From Clostridia bacterium (GTDB taxonomy: Bacteria; Bacillota; Clostridia; Christensenellales; Aristaeellaceae), in contig JAUNQH010000009.1 of NCBI GenBank assembly GCA_030536295.1, positions 1 through 53,751 on the forward strand: a DNA stretch of 53,751 bases, given 5' to 3'. Shown here in pieces: positions 8,741 through 16,681 of this stretch. The notes beneath the pieces are model-generated. The model was not told the origin of the DNA and did not search any database. It saw nothing but the letters and a program-made list of their open reading frames with translations. The number at the start of each line of letters is the position of its first letter. The stretch's first letter is position 1. The position numbers were made by a program, and so were the translations under genes.

Positions 8741-9778
8741 ATGAAGCCGAAAACCAAACGGATCCTTAATTTTCTGCTGATCTTCGGCACGCTTGCGATC
8801 GTTCTGATCATCGGCTTCAGCGGCAATGATTTCGGAAAAGCGCTTGAAGCCCTGAAGACCGTTCCGCTGTTCTGGCTGCTGCTGTGTTTCGCGGCATATC
8901 TGGGCTACCTGAGCTGTGAGGCAATGGCGATACACTTTTTCCTGCGCCGTCAGGGCTGCCCGGTAACACTGAGATACGCGTATCTTGTCGCGATCGTGGG
9001 TATGTATTATTCGAATATCACGCCCGGCGCGACAGGCGGACAGCCGATGCAGATATACTATCTTCATAAACGCAATGTGCCCGTAGGTCTGAGTACATCC
9101 GCACTGCTTGTGAAATTGTTCAGCTTTCAGTTCATGCTGCTGGTCGTCGGCACCGTATGCTGGATCGGACACGGCGCGTTTATTGCCGAAAATGTCGGAT
9201 CGAGCATGTGGATCCTGATCGTCGGATATGTTTACAATGCCGTTGTGGTCGGTTTCCTGCTGCTGGTCGCGCTGAACAGAAGGCTTGTTCATTTCCTGCT
9301 GATGCTGATCCTGAAGATCGGCACGAAGCTGCATCTGTGCAAGGAACCGGAGCAGACCCGCGTTCGCTGGGAAGACGCGCTGGAGACCTATCACGGCAGC
9401 ATCATGATGCTGGCGCACAGACCGCTGGATGTGCTGGTGCAGCTGGCGATCGGCGGCATACAGCTGATCGTGCTGATGATGGTGATCGTATGCCTGTATT
9501 TCGGTTTCGGTCTGAGCGGCGCCACGGTAACGCAGCTGATCGCGCTCGGCGTGATGCTGTATACAAGCGCGAGCTATACGCCTCTGCCCGGCGCGTCAGG
9601 CGCGCAGGAAGGCGTGTTTGCCCTTTATTTCGCGAAGGTGTTCCCGGATGATGTGCGGTTCATGACACTGTTGCTTTGGCGTTTCTTCACATACTATCTG
9701 AGCCTGATCGTCGGCGCTGTTGCCACGATCGGTTTCGGCCTCAGAAAGGATAAGAACGTTCAGGATGAACAGAAATAA
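8741..9778 (+). CDS. UPF0104/LPG-synthase-TM-type membrane protein
   Basis: The 345-residue integral membrane protein has about eight hydrophobic segments. It shows two motifs of the lysylphosphatidylglycerol synthase transmembrane (flippase-like) family: SNITPGATGGQPMQ near residue 90 and YTPLPGASGAQEG near residue 280. The soluble aminoacyl-transferase domain of MprF is absent, so it cannot by itself make lysyl-lipid. Family members are suspected to move lipids or lipid-linked intermediates across the membrane, which is inference here. It is preceded by AAAGGAAG and its end overlaps the next gene by 14 nt. It shares an operon with a polyprenyl-associated transporter family protein and murG. 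Confidence 0.85.
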   Translation: MKPKTKRILNFLLIFGTLAIVLIIGFSGNDFGKALEALKTVPLFWLLLCFAAYLGYLSCEAMAIHFFLRRQGCPVTLRYAYLVAIVGMYYSNITPGATGGQPMQIYYLHKRNVPVGLSTSALLVKLFSFQFMLLVVGTVCWIGHGAFIAENVGSSMWILIVGYVYNAVVVGFLLLVALNRRLVHFLLMLILKIGTKLHLCKEPEQTRVRWEDALETYHGSIMMLAHRPLDVLVQLAIGGIQLIVLMMVIVCLYFGFGLSGATVTQLIALGVMLYTSASYTPLPGASGAQEGVFALYFAKVFPDDVRFMTLLLWRFFTYYLSLIVGAVATIGFGLRKDKNVQDEQK

Positions 9779-10274
9779 GACTTTCAGGATCGCGCTGTGC
9801 GGCATCCTGACATCCATTATGCTGGTGCTCGGCTTTATTGAGAGCCAGTTTCCGCTTCCGGTCCCCGTGCCGGGCATCAAGCTGGGGCTGAGCAACACCA
9901 TACTGCTTTTTGCCGTTTATATGCTGGATGTGCCGACCGCGTTTGTGCTGATGCTGCTGAAGGTCACACTGAGCGGGCTGCTGTTCGGCGGCGTGAGCGC
10001 GATGCTTTACGCGCTGGCCGGCGGTGTCGTATCCGTCGCGGTCATGAGCATTCTGAGCCGTCCGCGCCGGATGAGCGTGATCGTTGTGAGCATGCTGGGC
10101 GGAGCGGCGCATAACGCCGCGCAGACGATCCTGGCAATGGCTGTTACAAGAACGGATCTTTCGGTCTATCTGGGCATACTTCTGCTTGTCGGACTGGCCT
10201 GCGGCGCGCTGACGGGGGTATGCGCCATACCTGTAATGAAGCATGTCAGGCTTCGGAACGGGAGGAGCAAATGA
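9765..10274 (+). CDS. Gx transporter family protein (Hpre_diP_synt_I type)
   Basis: The 169-residue membrane protein belongs to the family annotated as heptaprenyl diphosphate synthase component I or Gx transporter. It has the typical segment PGIKLGLSNTILLFAVYMLD (residues about 31-50), then LLKVTLSGLLFGG, and five to six hydrophobic helices. Its substrate is not established; the family name reflects frequent proximity to isoprenoid genes. The ATG at 9765 is chosen because the protein then starts MNRNKTFRIALCGIL like family members; an in-frame start at 9720 would add residues read from inside the upstream gene. It overlaps that gene by 14 nt and the next by 4 nt. Confidence 0.82.
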   Translation: MNRNKTFRIALCGILTSIMLVLGFIESQFPLPVPVPGIKLGLSNTILLFAVYMLDVPTAFVLMLLKVTLSGLLFGGVSAMLYALAGGVVSVAVMSILSRPRRMSVIVVSMLGGAAHNAAQTILAMAVTRTDLSVYLGILLLVGLACGALTGVCAIPVMKHVRLRNGRSK

Positions 10275-10801
10275 AAAAGCTGTTTATCATGTTCATACTT
10301 CCGGTCATGCTGTGCGCGGCGGTATGCGGCGCGTATGCCGCGGACCTCACTGCTTTTGACAGCGCGCTGCGTGCCGGATCGGGAACGGACGCCGGATGGA
10401 CCGGGGAAAATGACGGCATATTCGAAATGCAGACCGGTCTCCATACCGTGATCCGGCTGTATACGGACCTGAACAGCGAGATCATCGCCATGGAGGTCAT
10501 CTCCTCATGTTCGCTTGAGGATGACGCGGCGGAGACCGGACGCGAGTTGAGCCGTACCGCGCGCGCGGCTGTTATCGCGCTGTATGAGGCGGATGGCCTG
10601 TATACCGACGCGACCCCGGAAGAAGTGAACAGCGTGCTGAAGATGCTGCTCGCTCCTTACAGCGGAAGCGGAGAGGATGAAGGCGCGGTGATGCTGGCGG
10701 GCAGGGAAGCGGTTTTATCACTGTCTGTTTCGGACAGCGGTACGGTTTATACATTAACGGTCGGTCAGATCCCCGACCATGGACCGGAGGCATCAATATG
10801 A
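10271..10801 (+). CDS. Secreted protein of unknown function
   Basis: I do not recognise this 176-residue protein. It has a clear signal peptide (MKKLFIMFILPVMLCAAVCG, predicted cleavage after AYA near residue 24) and a soluble acidic region of about 150 residues with no cysteines suited to lipid attachment at the mature start. The middle contains a DAAETGRELSRTARAAVIAL helix. ATG at 10271 follows GGAGG and overlaps the previous stop as ATGA; an ATG at 10220 in the same frame would add hydrophilic residues and destroy the signal peptide. It ends in an ATGA overlap with murG, so it is firmly embedded in a cell-envelope operon and probably works outside the membrane. Confidence 0.75.
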   Translation: MKKLFIMFILPVMLCAAVCGAYAADLTAFDSALRAGSGTDAGWTGENDGIFEMQTGLHTVIRLYTDLNSEIIAMEVISSCSLEDDAAETGRELSRTARAAVIALYEADGLYTDATPEEVNSVLKMLLAPYSGSGEDEGAVMLAGREAVLSLSVSDSGTVYTLTVGQIPDHGPEASI

Positions 10802-11865
10802 GCAGGATCGTACTGACGGGCGGCGGAACGATGGGTCATGTGACACCGCATCTCGCGCTGATCCCGCATCTGCTTGAGGCGGGATATGAGATCCACTATA
10901 TCGGCACCGAAAACGGTATGGAAGCACCGAAAATGCGCTCCATGCAGGGCGTGGAATATCACGCGGTGAAGACCGGCAAGCTCCGCCGGTATTTTTCCTG
11001 GCAGAACTTTACGGATCCGTTCCGTGTGATCGCGGGTGCTTTTCAGAGCGCGCATCTGATGGGCAGGATCCGCCCGGATGTTGTTTTCAGCAAAGGCGGG
11101 TTTGTGGCCGTGCCTGTCGTTTTCGGCGCGTGGGTGCGGGGAATTCCCGTGCTGTGTCATGAGAGCGACCTGACTCCGGGATTGGCGAACAAGCTGTGCA
11201 AGCCCTTCGCGAAGCGCTTCGCGACCACGTTCCCGGAGTGCGCGGAAGCGCTCGGCGGCAAGGCGGAAATGACGGGGACGCCGCTGCGTCCGGAGCTTTT
11301 TGCCGGAGACCGTGCCAGGGGACTGCGCTTTTTCGGCTTCAGCGGTGAAAGACCCGTTCTGCTGATGATGGGCGGCTCTTCCGGCGCGCAGAGCGTGAAC
11401 GCGGCGCTGAGAGCGGCGCTTCCGGAAATAACCCGGACTTTCGATGTCGCGCATATCTGCGGCAAAGGCAACCTGGATGAGACACTGAACGGGACGAAAG
11501 GATACGCGCAGGTCGAATTCCTGGACGAGGATCTGCCGGACGCGTTCGCGTGTACGGACATGGTGCTGTCGCGCGCCGGCGCGAACGCGCTGTGCGAGTT
11601 TCAGGCATTGAGCCGGCCGATGCTGCTGATCCCGTATCCGAAGGGAGCCAGCCGGGGAGACCAGATCCTGAATGCCGCGAGCCTTGAAAAGCGCGGTCTT
11701 TGCAGGGTGCTGAAGCAGGAGGAGATGACGGCGGAAACGCTCGCGCGGGCGGTGAACGATACCTGGCGCGACCGGGACACGCTGACGGCGAATCTCCGCG
11801 CGGCGCCGCCCGCGGACGGGACAAAGCGCGTGCTGGAACTGATCGAAGAGATCCGCAGAAAATAA
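10798..11865 (+). CDS. murG: MurG-type GlcNAc transferase (lipid II synthesis)
   Basis: MurG adds GlcNAc to lipid I to form lipid II on the inner face of the membrane. The 355-residue GT28 protein has the N-terminal loop GGGTMGHVTPHLAL (residues 7-20; usual form GGGTxGH), SKGGFVAVPVVFGAW, CHESDLTPGLANK, TGTPLRPEL, and the C-terminal UDP-GlcNAc site GGSSGAQSVN and LSRAGANALCEFQALS plus PMLLIPYP. The length is normal. It lies away from any mraY/murD genes, next to a flippase-like protein and a transporter, so it may be the sole murG or a specialised paralog. A ribosome site CCGGAGG precedes the ATG. Confidence 0.88.
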   Translation: MSRIVLTGGGTMGHVTPHLALIPHLLEAGYEIHYIGTENGMEAPKMRSMQGVEYHAVKTGKLRRYFSWQNFTDPFRVIAGAFQSAHLMGRIRPDVVFSKGGFVAVPVVFGAWVRGIPVLCHESDLTPGLANKLCKPFAKRFATTFPECAEALGGKAEMTGTPLRPELFAGDRARGLRFFGFSGERPVLLMMGGSSGAQSVNAALRAALPEITRTFDVAHICGKGNLDETLNGTKGYAQVEFLDEDLPDAFACTDMVLSRAGANALCEFQALSRPMLLIPYPKGASRGDQILNAASLEKRGLCRVLKQEEMTAETLARAVNDTWRDRDTLTANLRAAPPADGTKRVLELIEEIRRK

Positions 11866-11933
11866 AGTTGAACGCGGATACGGAAAGATCCGAAATTATG
11901 CAAAAAATGGAACGATATGCATCATGAAAATGC

Positions 11934-11976
11934 AGAACGGCCGCAGATTCCTTCTTGATTACGGCCGTTCTTTTTT
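11934..11976 (+). terminator. Intrinsic terminator of the murG operon
   Basis: AGAACGGCCG (11934-11943) pairs with CGGCCGTTCT (11962-11971) around an 18-nt loop, followed by a T run to 11976. It lies 69 nt after the murG stop. Confidence 0.85.
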
Positions 11977-11983
11977 ATATAAT
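11955..11983 (+). promoter_or_regulatory. Promoter embedded in the terminator
   Basis: TTGATT (11955-11960) and a consensus TATAAT (11978-11983) are 17 nt apart. The -35 box lies in the terminator loop and the -10 box directly follows its T run. It can drive the three-gene ABC unit that starts at 12034. A small hairpin (TCGCT/AGCGA, 12002-12016) precedes the ribosome site in the leader. Confidence 0.75.
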
Positions 11984-12033
11984 ATGTTCAATATACACGA
12001 GTCGCTTCATGAGCGATCGAAAGGAGAATATGT

Positions 12034-12444
12034 ATGTTTATCAGCAACTGTATTGCCGAGACCGTTCAGGAGACCGCGGCTATAGCCGAGACCGTTCAGG
12101 AGACCGCGGAAGGTATGAAGTCATCCTCGCTGGTGTTTACGGTCGTTTTTGTTGTCATTGGTCTTTATGTCCTCATTACGGGCGTGCTGACCATGGCGAC
12201 AGGCAAATTCTACGGCGGCGCGGAGAAATCGTTCAAAAAATACACGGATGAATCCCTGCTGACCTGCACGCGCGAGATCGGGCTGGGCAATGTGTTCGTC
12301 GGCTTGTTTATCATCGCGCTTGAAGCGACCTCGAGCAAGTATATCCCGCTCGTGCCCGGCATCATCATCTGTGCTGTACTGGTCATCTTCGCCATTGTGG
12401 TTCAGCTTCCGCTGAACAAGAAGCTGGTCAAGAAAGCACAGTAA
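12034..12444 (+). CDS. Small membrane protein with repeated N terminus
   Basis: This 136-residue protein is not recognised. Residues 7-26 are two copies of IAETVQETA(A/E), which form an acidic amphipathic start. Three hydrophobic segments follow (about residues 33-52, 85-100 and 106-126), with a short loop between the first two that contains Lys and Gly. The C terminus is basic (NKKLVKKAQ). AAAGGAGA at 12020-12027 supports the ATG at 12034. It is 14 nt upstream of an ABC ATPase and shares its promoter, so it is probably an accessory membrane subunit of that exporter. That is inference from position only. Confidence 0.7.
   Translation: MFISNCIAETVQETAAIAETVQETAEGMKSSSLVFTVVFVVIGLYVLITGVLTMATGKFYGGAEKSFKKYTDESLLTCTREIGLGNVFVGLFIIALEATSSKYIPLVPGIIICAVLVIFAIVVQLPLNKKLVKKAQ
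12052..12111 (+). repeat. 30-nt tandem repeat inside a membrane protein gene
   Basis: Two 30-nt units (12052-12081 and 12082-12111) are identical except near their ends. Each encodes ten residues beginning IAETVQETA. Confidence 0.9.
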
Positions 12445-12458
12445 CGGAGGAATAAGGT

Positions 12459-13211
12459 ATGATCGAGATCTCTCACCTGACAAAAGTGTACGGCAGCAGC
12501 AAAGTGGTCAATGACTGCACATGGGAAGTGCCGGACGGCGTGATCATGGGCTTTATCGGCCCGAACGGCGCCGGCAAGACAACGCATCTGAAAATGATGA
12601 CCGGAGTGCTGCGCCCCACATCCGGCACGGTGAAGCTGAACGGCACGGATATTGCCGCGGATCCGCTGGAAGCCAAGAAGCAGTTCGGGTTCGTCAGCGA
12701 TTCTCCCGATCATTTCCTGCGTCTGAAGGGTGTGGAGTATCTGAACTTCATGGCGGATATTTATGACATGCCGTCCGAAGGCCGGAGAGAGTTTATTGAG
12801 GATTACGCGAAGAGATTCGGGATCGCGGACGCGCTGAACAATAAGATCCTGTCCTATTCTCACGGCATGCGGCAGAAGATCATGGTGATGGGGGCGCTGA
12901 TCCATAAGCCGCCCATCTGGATCCTTGATGAGCCGCTGCTGGGTCTGGATCCGCAATCCGCTTTTGAACTCAAGAAAATGATGCGCGAGCATGCCGACGC
13001 GGGAAATTCGGTCCTGTTTTCGACGCATGTGCTTGAAGTGGCCGAAAAACTGTGTGATCGGATCGCCGTGATCCGCAAGGGCGAGATCCGCTTTACCGGA
13101 ACACTGGACGAATTGAGAAGCGGTTACCCTGAGGGCACCTCGCTGGAGGATATCTTCCTGCAGCTGACCGGAGAAAAACAGGAAACTGCGGAACCCGGGA
13201 CGGAGGGCTGA
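12459..13211 (+). CDS. ABC transporter ATP-binding protein
   Basis: This cytoplasmic ATPase powers the permease encoded next to it. The 250-residue protein has Walker A GPNGAGKTT (residues about 32-40), Q-loop region FGFVSD, a signature SYSHGMRQK in place of LSGGQ, Walker B IWILDEPLLGLDP, and H-loop FSTHVLEVAE. It resembles ABC-2 and bacitracin/YxlF-type exporter ATPases. AACGGAGGAATAAGG precedes the start. The next gene begins 5 nt after its stop. The C-terminal 25 residues form an acidic tail. The substrate cannot be inferred. Confidence 0.93.
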   Translation: MIEISHLTKVYGSSKVVNDCTWEVPDGVIMGFIGPNGAGKTTHLKMMTGVLRPTSGTVKLNGTDIAADPLEAKKQFGFVSDSPDHFLRLKGVEYLNFMADIYDMPSEGRREFIEDYAKRFGIADALNNKILSYSHGMRQKIMVMGALIHKPPIWILDEPLLGLDPQSAFELKKMMREHADAGNSVLFSTHVLEVAEKLCDRIAVIRKGEIRFTGTLDELRSGYPEGTSLEDIFLQLTGEKQETAEPGTEG

Positions 13212-13216
13212 AAAGC

Positions 13217-14920
13217 ATGAAACGATTTCTGCTTCTGGCCAGAGTACTGCGCAAGTGCGGGAAAGGGAATGAGACCGGCGATTCTCAGGCGAATATGAAA
13301 GGCGATAACACACTGGTGTTATATGTTCTGGGCGCGCTGATCATCCCCGCGCTCCTCTTTTTCGGCGGACGGTTTCTGGGCGAGCTGTCTCCGCTGATCG
13401 GCGGTGTGGAGGCGTTCGCGAGCGCGGTCTTTATGGTCTTTGCGCTCATGACGCTGATCCTGTCGGTAATGGAGCTGCTCGGTACGCTCTTTCTGACATC
13501 GGATCTGCCCTATCTGCTTTCATTGCCTTTTTCACCTCGTCAGATCGTGCTGGCGAGGACGATGAACACGATGCAGCGGCAGCTGATCATCAACACGCTG
13601 TGCATCCTGCCCTTCTGGATCGGATTCGCGGCAGGCAGCCCGGAAACGCTTACGGCCGGATACTGGGCGGGGATGGTACTGGGGGACCTGCTGATGTCTG
13701 TTGCCGCGGTCGCGATCGCGGCCATTCTCGTGATCCTGATCATGACGGTGTTCCGGTTTGCCCGGAACCGTGAAGTGATGGCGGTCATCGGCGGTCTGAT
13801 CGCGTTTGCTGTACTGATCGCCTACAACCTGTTTGTCAGGACCGACACGACGATAGACAGCGAAGCCGTGAAGCAAACGGCGGGCGCGGTCATCAATGTA
13901 CTGAAGGGACCTTCCGTCATTATTCCGGTCATACCGTTCATCGCGAAAGCCATGACAGGCAGCGCGCCGGTCGTCAATCTGCTGCTGGCCGTGCTGATCA
14001 CGGCCGCTGTCTGCGGATTGTTCATCCTTGTTGCTGACCGGCTGTATCTCAGAAGCGCGCTGAACATGCAGGATTCTTCCGCGAAGAAGAAGAGCATGGA
14101 TGAAAAGCAATGGGATAAGACCAGCAGGGCGCGCAGCGCCATGATGGCATATACCGTAAGGGATCTCAAGTGTGTTTTCAGGAATCCGGCTTATCTGGTC
14201 TATGGCTGGCTGCTGTCTCTGGCATGGCCGGTCCTGATCGCCAGCCTGTTCCTGGTGGGATCCAAAATGAATATTCCGTTGTCCGGCGCCGAGGCGGAAG
14301 GCGCGGAAACGATGCTTACGATGCTGATGATGTTCTGCAGTACCGCGGTCGCCTTGCTTTCCGCCTGCGCGACAACGGGCCTGAGCTGTCTGGCTTCATC
14401 GATCATCAGCCGTGAGGGGAAATCGTTCTATTACATGAAGATGGTTCCGGTCCCTTACAGCGTTCAGGTCCTGGGAAAGCGGAACGCGGCGCTTTTTGTT
14501 GCCGGTATCGGAAGCATCGGATATGAGCTGATCGCGGGCATCGTGCTTCTGATCAAGGGCATCGTAAGGGTCGAATGGTTCCTTTACTGCATCGTGCTGA
14601 CAGCGGCGCTGCTGATCCTGCTGATCAATCTGCTGGCCGGTCATGACCTGAAAAAACCGAACCTGAACTGGGACAGCGAATCATCGGTGGCCAGATCGAA
14701 TAATATCGGAGTGATCATCTGGATCGCCGGTTTTATACTGGCGGCAGGGGTGGCGATCCTTCCGCCGGTGTTCCTGATGGCGGCTTTCATGGAAAAGGCT
14801 GTTTTGTGGTCCACGCTGATCGTACTGGCGCTGCTGGTGTTGTGCGTGACCGGAGCCGTTTTGTCTGAACGGCATCTGTACAGGACCGCGGCGAAGCGGC
14901 TGAAAGCTATAGACGCCTGA
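13217..14920 (+). CDS. ABC-2-type exporter permease
   Basis: The 567-residue integral membrane protein has about twelve hydrophobic segments in two halves separated by a charged region (AKKKSMDEKQWDKTSRARS, residues about 293-311). This layout matches putative ABC exporter permeases that pair with a single ATPase. It starts MKRFLLLARVLRK after GGAGG, 5 nt behind the ATPase, so the two should form one transporter together with the small membrane protein upstream. The gene is closed by a strong terminator. The cargo is unknown; drugs, peptides or lipids are all possible. Confidence 0.85.
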   Translation: MKRFLLLARVLRKCGKGNETGDSQANMKGDNTLVLYVLGALIIPALLFFGGRFLGELSPLIGGVEAFASAVFMVFALMTLILSVMELLGTLFLTSDLPYLLSLPFSPRQIVLARTMNTMQRQLIINTLCILPFWIGFAAGSPETLTAGYWAGMVLGDLLMSVAAVAIAAILVILIMTVFRFARNREVMAVIGGLIAFAVLIAYNLFVRTDTTIDSEAVKQTAGAVINVLKGPSVIIPVIPFIAKAMTGSAPVVNLLLAVLITAAVCGLFILVADRLYLRSALNMQDSSAKKKSMDEKQWDKTSRARSAMMAYTVRDLKCVFRNPAYLVYGWLLSLAWPVLIASLFLVGSKMNIPLSGAEAEGAETMLTMLMMFCSTAVALLSACATTGLSCLASSIISREGKSFYYMKMVPVPYSVQVLGKRNAALFVAGIGSIGYELIAGIVLLIKGIVRVEWFLYCIVLTAALLILLINLLAGHDLKKPNLNWDSESSVARSNNIGVIIWIAGFILAAGVAILPPVFLMAAFMEKAVLWSTLIVLALLVLCVTGAVLSERHLYRTAAKRLKAIDA

Positions 14921-14927
14921 ACCTGAA

Positions 14928-14966
14928 AAAAAGATCTCTCTGTCGCGGAGGCAGAGAGATCTTTTT
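14928..14966. terminator. Bidirectional intrinsic terminator of the ABC unit
   Basis: A perfect 15-bp stem (AAAAAGATCTCTCTG, 14928-14942, with its complement at 14952-14966) has a 9-nt loop and A/T runs at both ends, 8 nt after the permease stop. Confidence 0.93.
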
Positions 14967-15037
14967 ACCCGGCGGAAACGGGAAGCTTTCAGAAGATACG
15001 ATGATGCCGGAGACAGGGACAGGGAAAAGGCGCCGGT

Positions 15038-15652
15038 ATGGATAAACATGTTTCCGGAAAGGACGGACCGGATATGGAAGGTGTGTTTGCCGTTAAGGTC
15101 GTACGCAGCGGGCGAAAGACATTCTCGCTGCAGGTCGACGCAAACGGCGGGGTAACGCTGCGGGCACCGATGCGCGCGACACAGGCCGAGATCAGCCGCA
15201 TTCTGCGGGAACGGCATGACTGGATCCTGCGGGCACGCGCGAAAGCGGAGAAGAAACGCGCGGAGCAGCCTGCCGTGCGACGGCTGACCGCGGAAGAACT
15301 GGCGGAACTCGGCAGGCAAGCCGCAAAGGCGGTTCCGCCGATCGCGGAAAAGTATGCTGCCAGACTCGGTGTGACATATGGCCGCATAACGATACGCTGC
15401 CAGAAAACACGCTGGGGGAGCTGCTCCTCGAAGGGAAACCTGAATTTCAACTGCCTGCTGATGCTCGCACCCGCGTATGTGCTTGAGAGCGTGGTCGCGC
15501 ATGAGATCTGCCACAGAAAGCACATGGATCATTCGGCGGCTTTCTATGCGGAACTGTATGGGATCTGCCCGGATTATGAGAACGGAAACAAATGGCTGAA
15601 ACAGAACGGGAGCATGCTGCAGGCCGCCATCGGCGGCGGACAGCAGACATAA
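15038..15652 (+). CDS. YgjP/DUF45-type zinc metallopeptidase
   Basis: The 204-residue protein has the DUF45 (YgjP-like) layout: an N-terminal beta domain (FAVKVVRSGRKTFSLQVD), a helical middle, the motif TRWGSCSSKGNLNFN, and a zinc site VVAHEICHRKHMDHS, with H155, E156 and H159. The family is related to M48/SprT peptidases; natural substrates are not known. The protein has no signal peptide, so it is probably cytoplasmic. The ATG at 15038 follows GGGAAAAGG; an in-frame ATG at 15074 would lose a hydrophilic lead of 12 residues and cannot be excluded. It converges on the CPBP gene with a shared terminator. Confidence 0.87.
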   Translation: MDKHVSGKDGPDMEGVFAVKVVRSGRKTFSLQVDANGGVTLRAPMRATQAEISRILRERHDWILRARAKAEKKRAEQPAVRRLTAEELAELGRQAAKAVPPIAEKYAARLGVTYGRITIRCQKTRWGSCSSKGNLNFNCLLMLAPAYVLESVVAHEICHRKHMDHSAAFYAELYGICPDYENGNKWLKQNGSMLQAAIGGGQQT

Positions 15653-15678
15653 AAGGGATGCCGTGCGGCATCCCTTTT
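15651..15678. terminator. Shared terminator of convergent genes
   Basis: AAAAGGGATGCC pairs with GGCATCCCTTTT around GTGC. The hairpin overlaps the last two bases of the TAA stop of the plus-strand gene and the first two of the minus-strand stop, so one 28-nt element ends both transcripts. Confidence 0.92.
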
Positions 15679-16495
15679 ATGCGCGGAGTTCAGAAGTCAT
15701 TTTTGTACGCAGCCTGAGCAGCAGGAAAAACAGGAAAACACTGACCGCTGCAAGAATGATCACGGCAACCGCGTCATAACGCGCGGAACCGGACGCATTT
15801 ACGGTTTCACTGAAGAGCAGGGAAGGCAGGAGCGCAATGAGATCAAACACGGCATGGACCGCGGAGCAGGCGATGATACCGCCTGATCCGGCGTACAGCC
15901 GGAGCATGATCAGACCGAACAGACCGGTTTCCGTAAAACGGAGCAGGAGCGCGGCGAAACAGAGAGGATCCGCGGACAGCGGTTCACCGAAGATATGCGC
16001 GGCGCCGAACAGCAAAAAAGTCATGACTGCCGTATAGCGGTACGCACGCTTATCATCGCTCAGGCGCATCCGGAAACTCTCATACGGCAGCGCGCGGAAA
16101 GCAAGCTCTTCCGTCAGACCGACAAGCAAACAGAAGACAGCCGCGGCGGGAAGCCGCGTAAGCCGGTCCGGGACAATGCCTGCACCGCCGGCTATGAATT
16201 CAGCCGTTTCGGCGGATGACAGCAGAAACATCATCAGCAGCATCGGGGACGCATGCTTCCACACAGACGCGGCGTTCTGCCCCGCGAATGACTCCGGACG
16301 GATGTCTGTCAGTCTGCAAAAGAGCACGCAGAGCAGGATCGCCGCGGGCAGACGGATCAGCACGCCGGGCCACAGGGTAACGCTTCCCGGGAAAAGAATA
16401 TCCGCCAGCGCGTCACCGTAATGCAGGCAGATGTACACTGTGAGCAGGCCTGCGGCGGGAAACAGCAGCGGATACCGTATATCGGATCTCTTCAT
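15677..16495 (-). CDS. CPBP-family intramembrane metalloprotease
   Basis: CPBP (Abi/Rce1-like) proteins are membrane peptidases; bacterial members act in peptide processing or self-immunity. The 272-residue protein has about eight hydrophobic segments and the three motifs: EELAFR (E129, E130, R134), F163-x3-H167 in FLLFGAAH, and H214-x3-D218 in HAVFD. The start is placed at 16495 because the promoter -10 box at 16557-16562 puts the transcript start near 16550, which would leave the in-frame GTG at 16547-16549 without a leader. No bacteriocin gene is seen nearby. Confidence 0.87.
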   Translation of the reverse strand: MKRSDIRYPLLFPAAGLLTVYICLHYGDALADILFPGSVTLWPGVLIRLPAAILLCVLFCRLTDIRPESFAGQNAASVWKHASPMLLMMFLLSSAETAEFIAGGAGIVPDRLTRLPAAAVFCLLVGLTEELAFRALPYESFRMRLSDDKRAYRYTAVMTFLLFGAAHIFGEPLSADPLCFAALLLRFTETGLFGLIMLRLYAGSGGIIACSAVHAVFDLIALLPSLLFSETVNASGSARYDAVAVIILAAVSVFLFFLLLRLRTKMTSELRA

Positions 16496-16556
16496 ATCAC
16501 GATTCCAATCATTGCGTTTGGTGCCGGACGAAGCCGGATACAGTACCACGACACTG

Positions 16557-16585
16557 AGTATACACTATCCGCGGCATGCATACAA
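16557..16585 (-). promoter_or_regulatory. Promoter of the CPBP protease gene
   Basis: Read on the minus strand, TTGTAT (16580-16585) and TATACT (16557-16562) are 17 nt apart. It is divergent from the promoter of the Y-family polymerase 33 nt away. Confidence 0.75.
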
Positions 16586-16617
16586 GGGTGCCGCGCGGCC
16601 CGCGCGATGATTTGCAC

Positions 16618-16646
16618 TTGAAAAACGCGCCCGGACAGAGTATTGT
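16618..16646 (+). promoter_or_regulatory. Promoter of the Y-family polymerase operon
   Basis: TTGAAA (16618-16623) and TATTGT (16641-16646) are 17 nt apart, 36 nt before the ATG. No GAAC-N4-GTTC LexA box of the Bacillota type is visible around it. Confidence 0.6.
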
Positions 16647-16681
16647 GAAACAGTAAGATAAAATGACGGGAGGCGGGGAAG

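Noticed and set aside
16550..16681. LexA/SOS box ahead of the Y-family polymerase
   Set aside because: No GAAC-N4-GTTC or close variant is visible on either strand.
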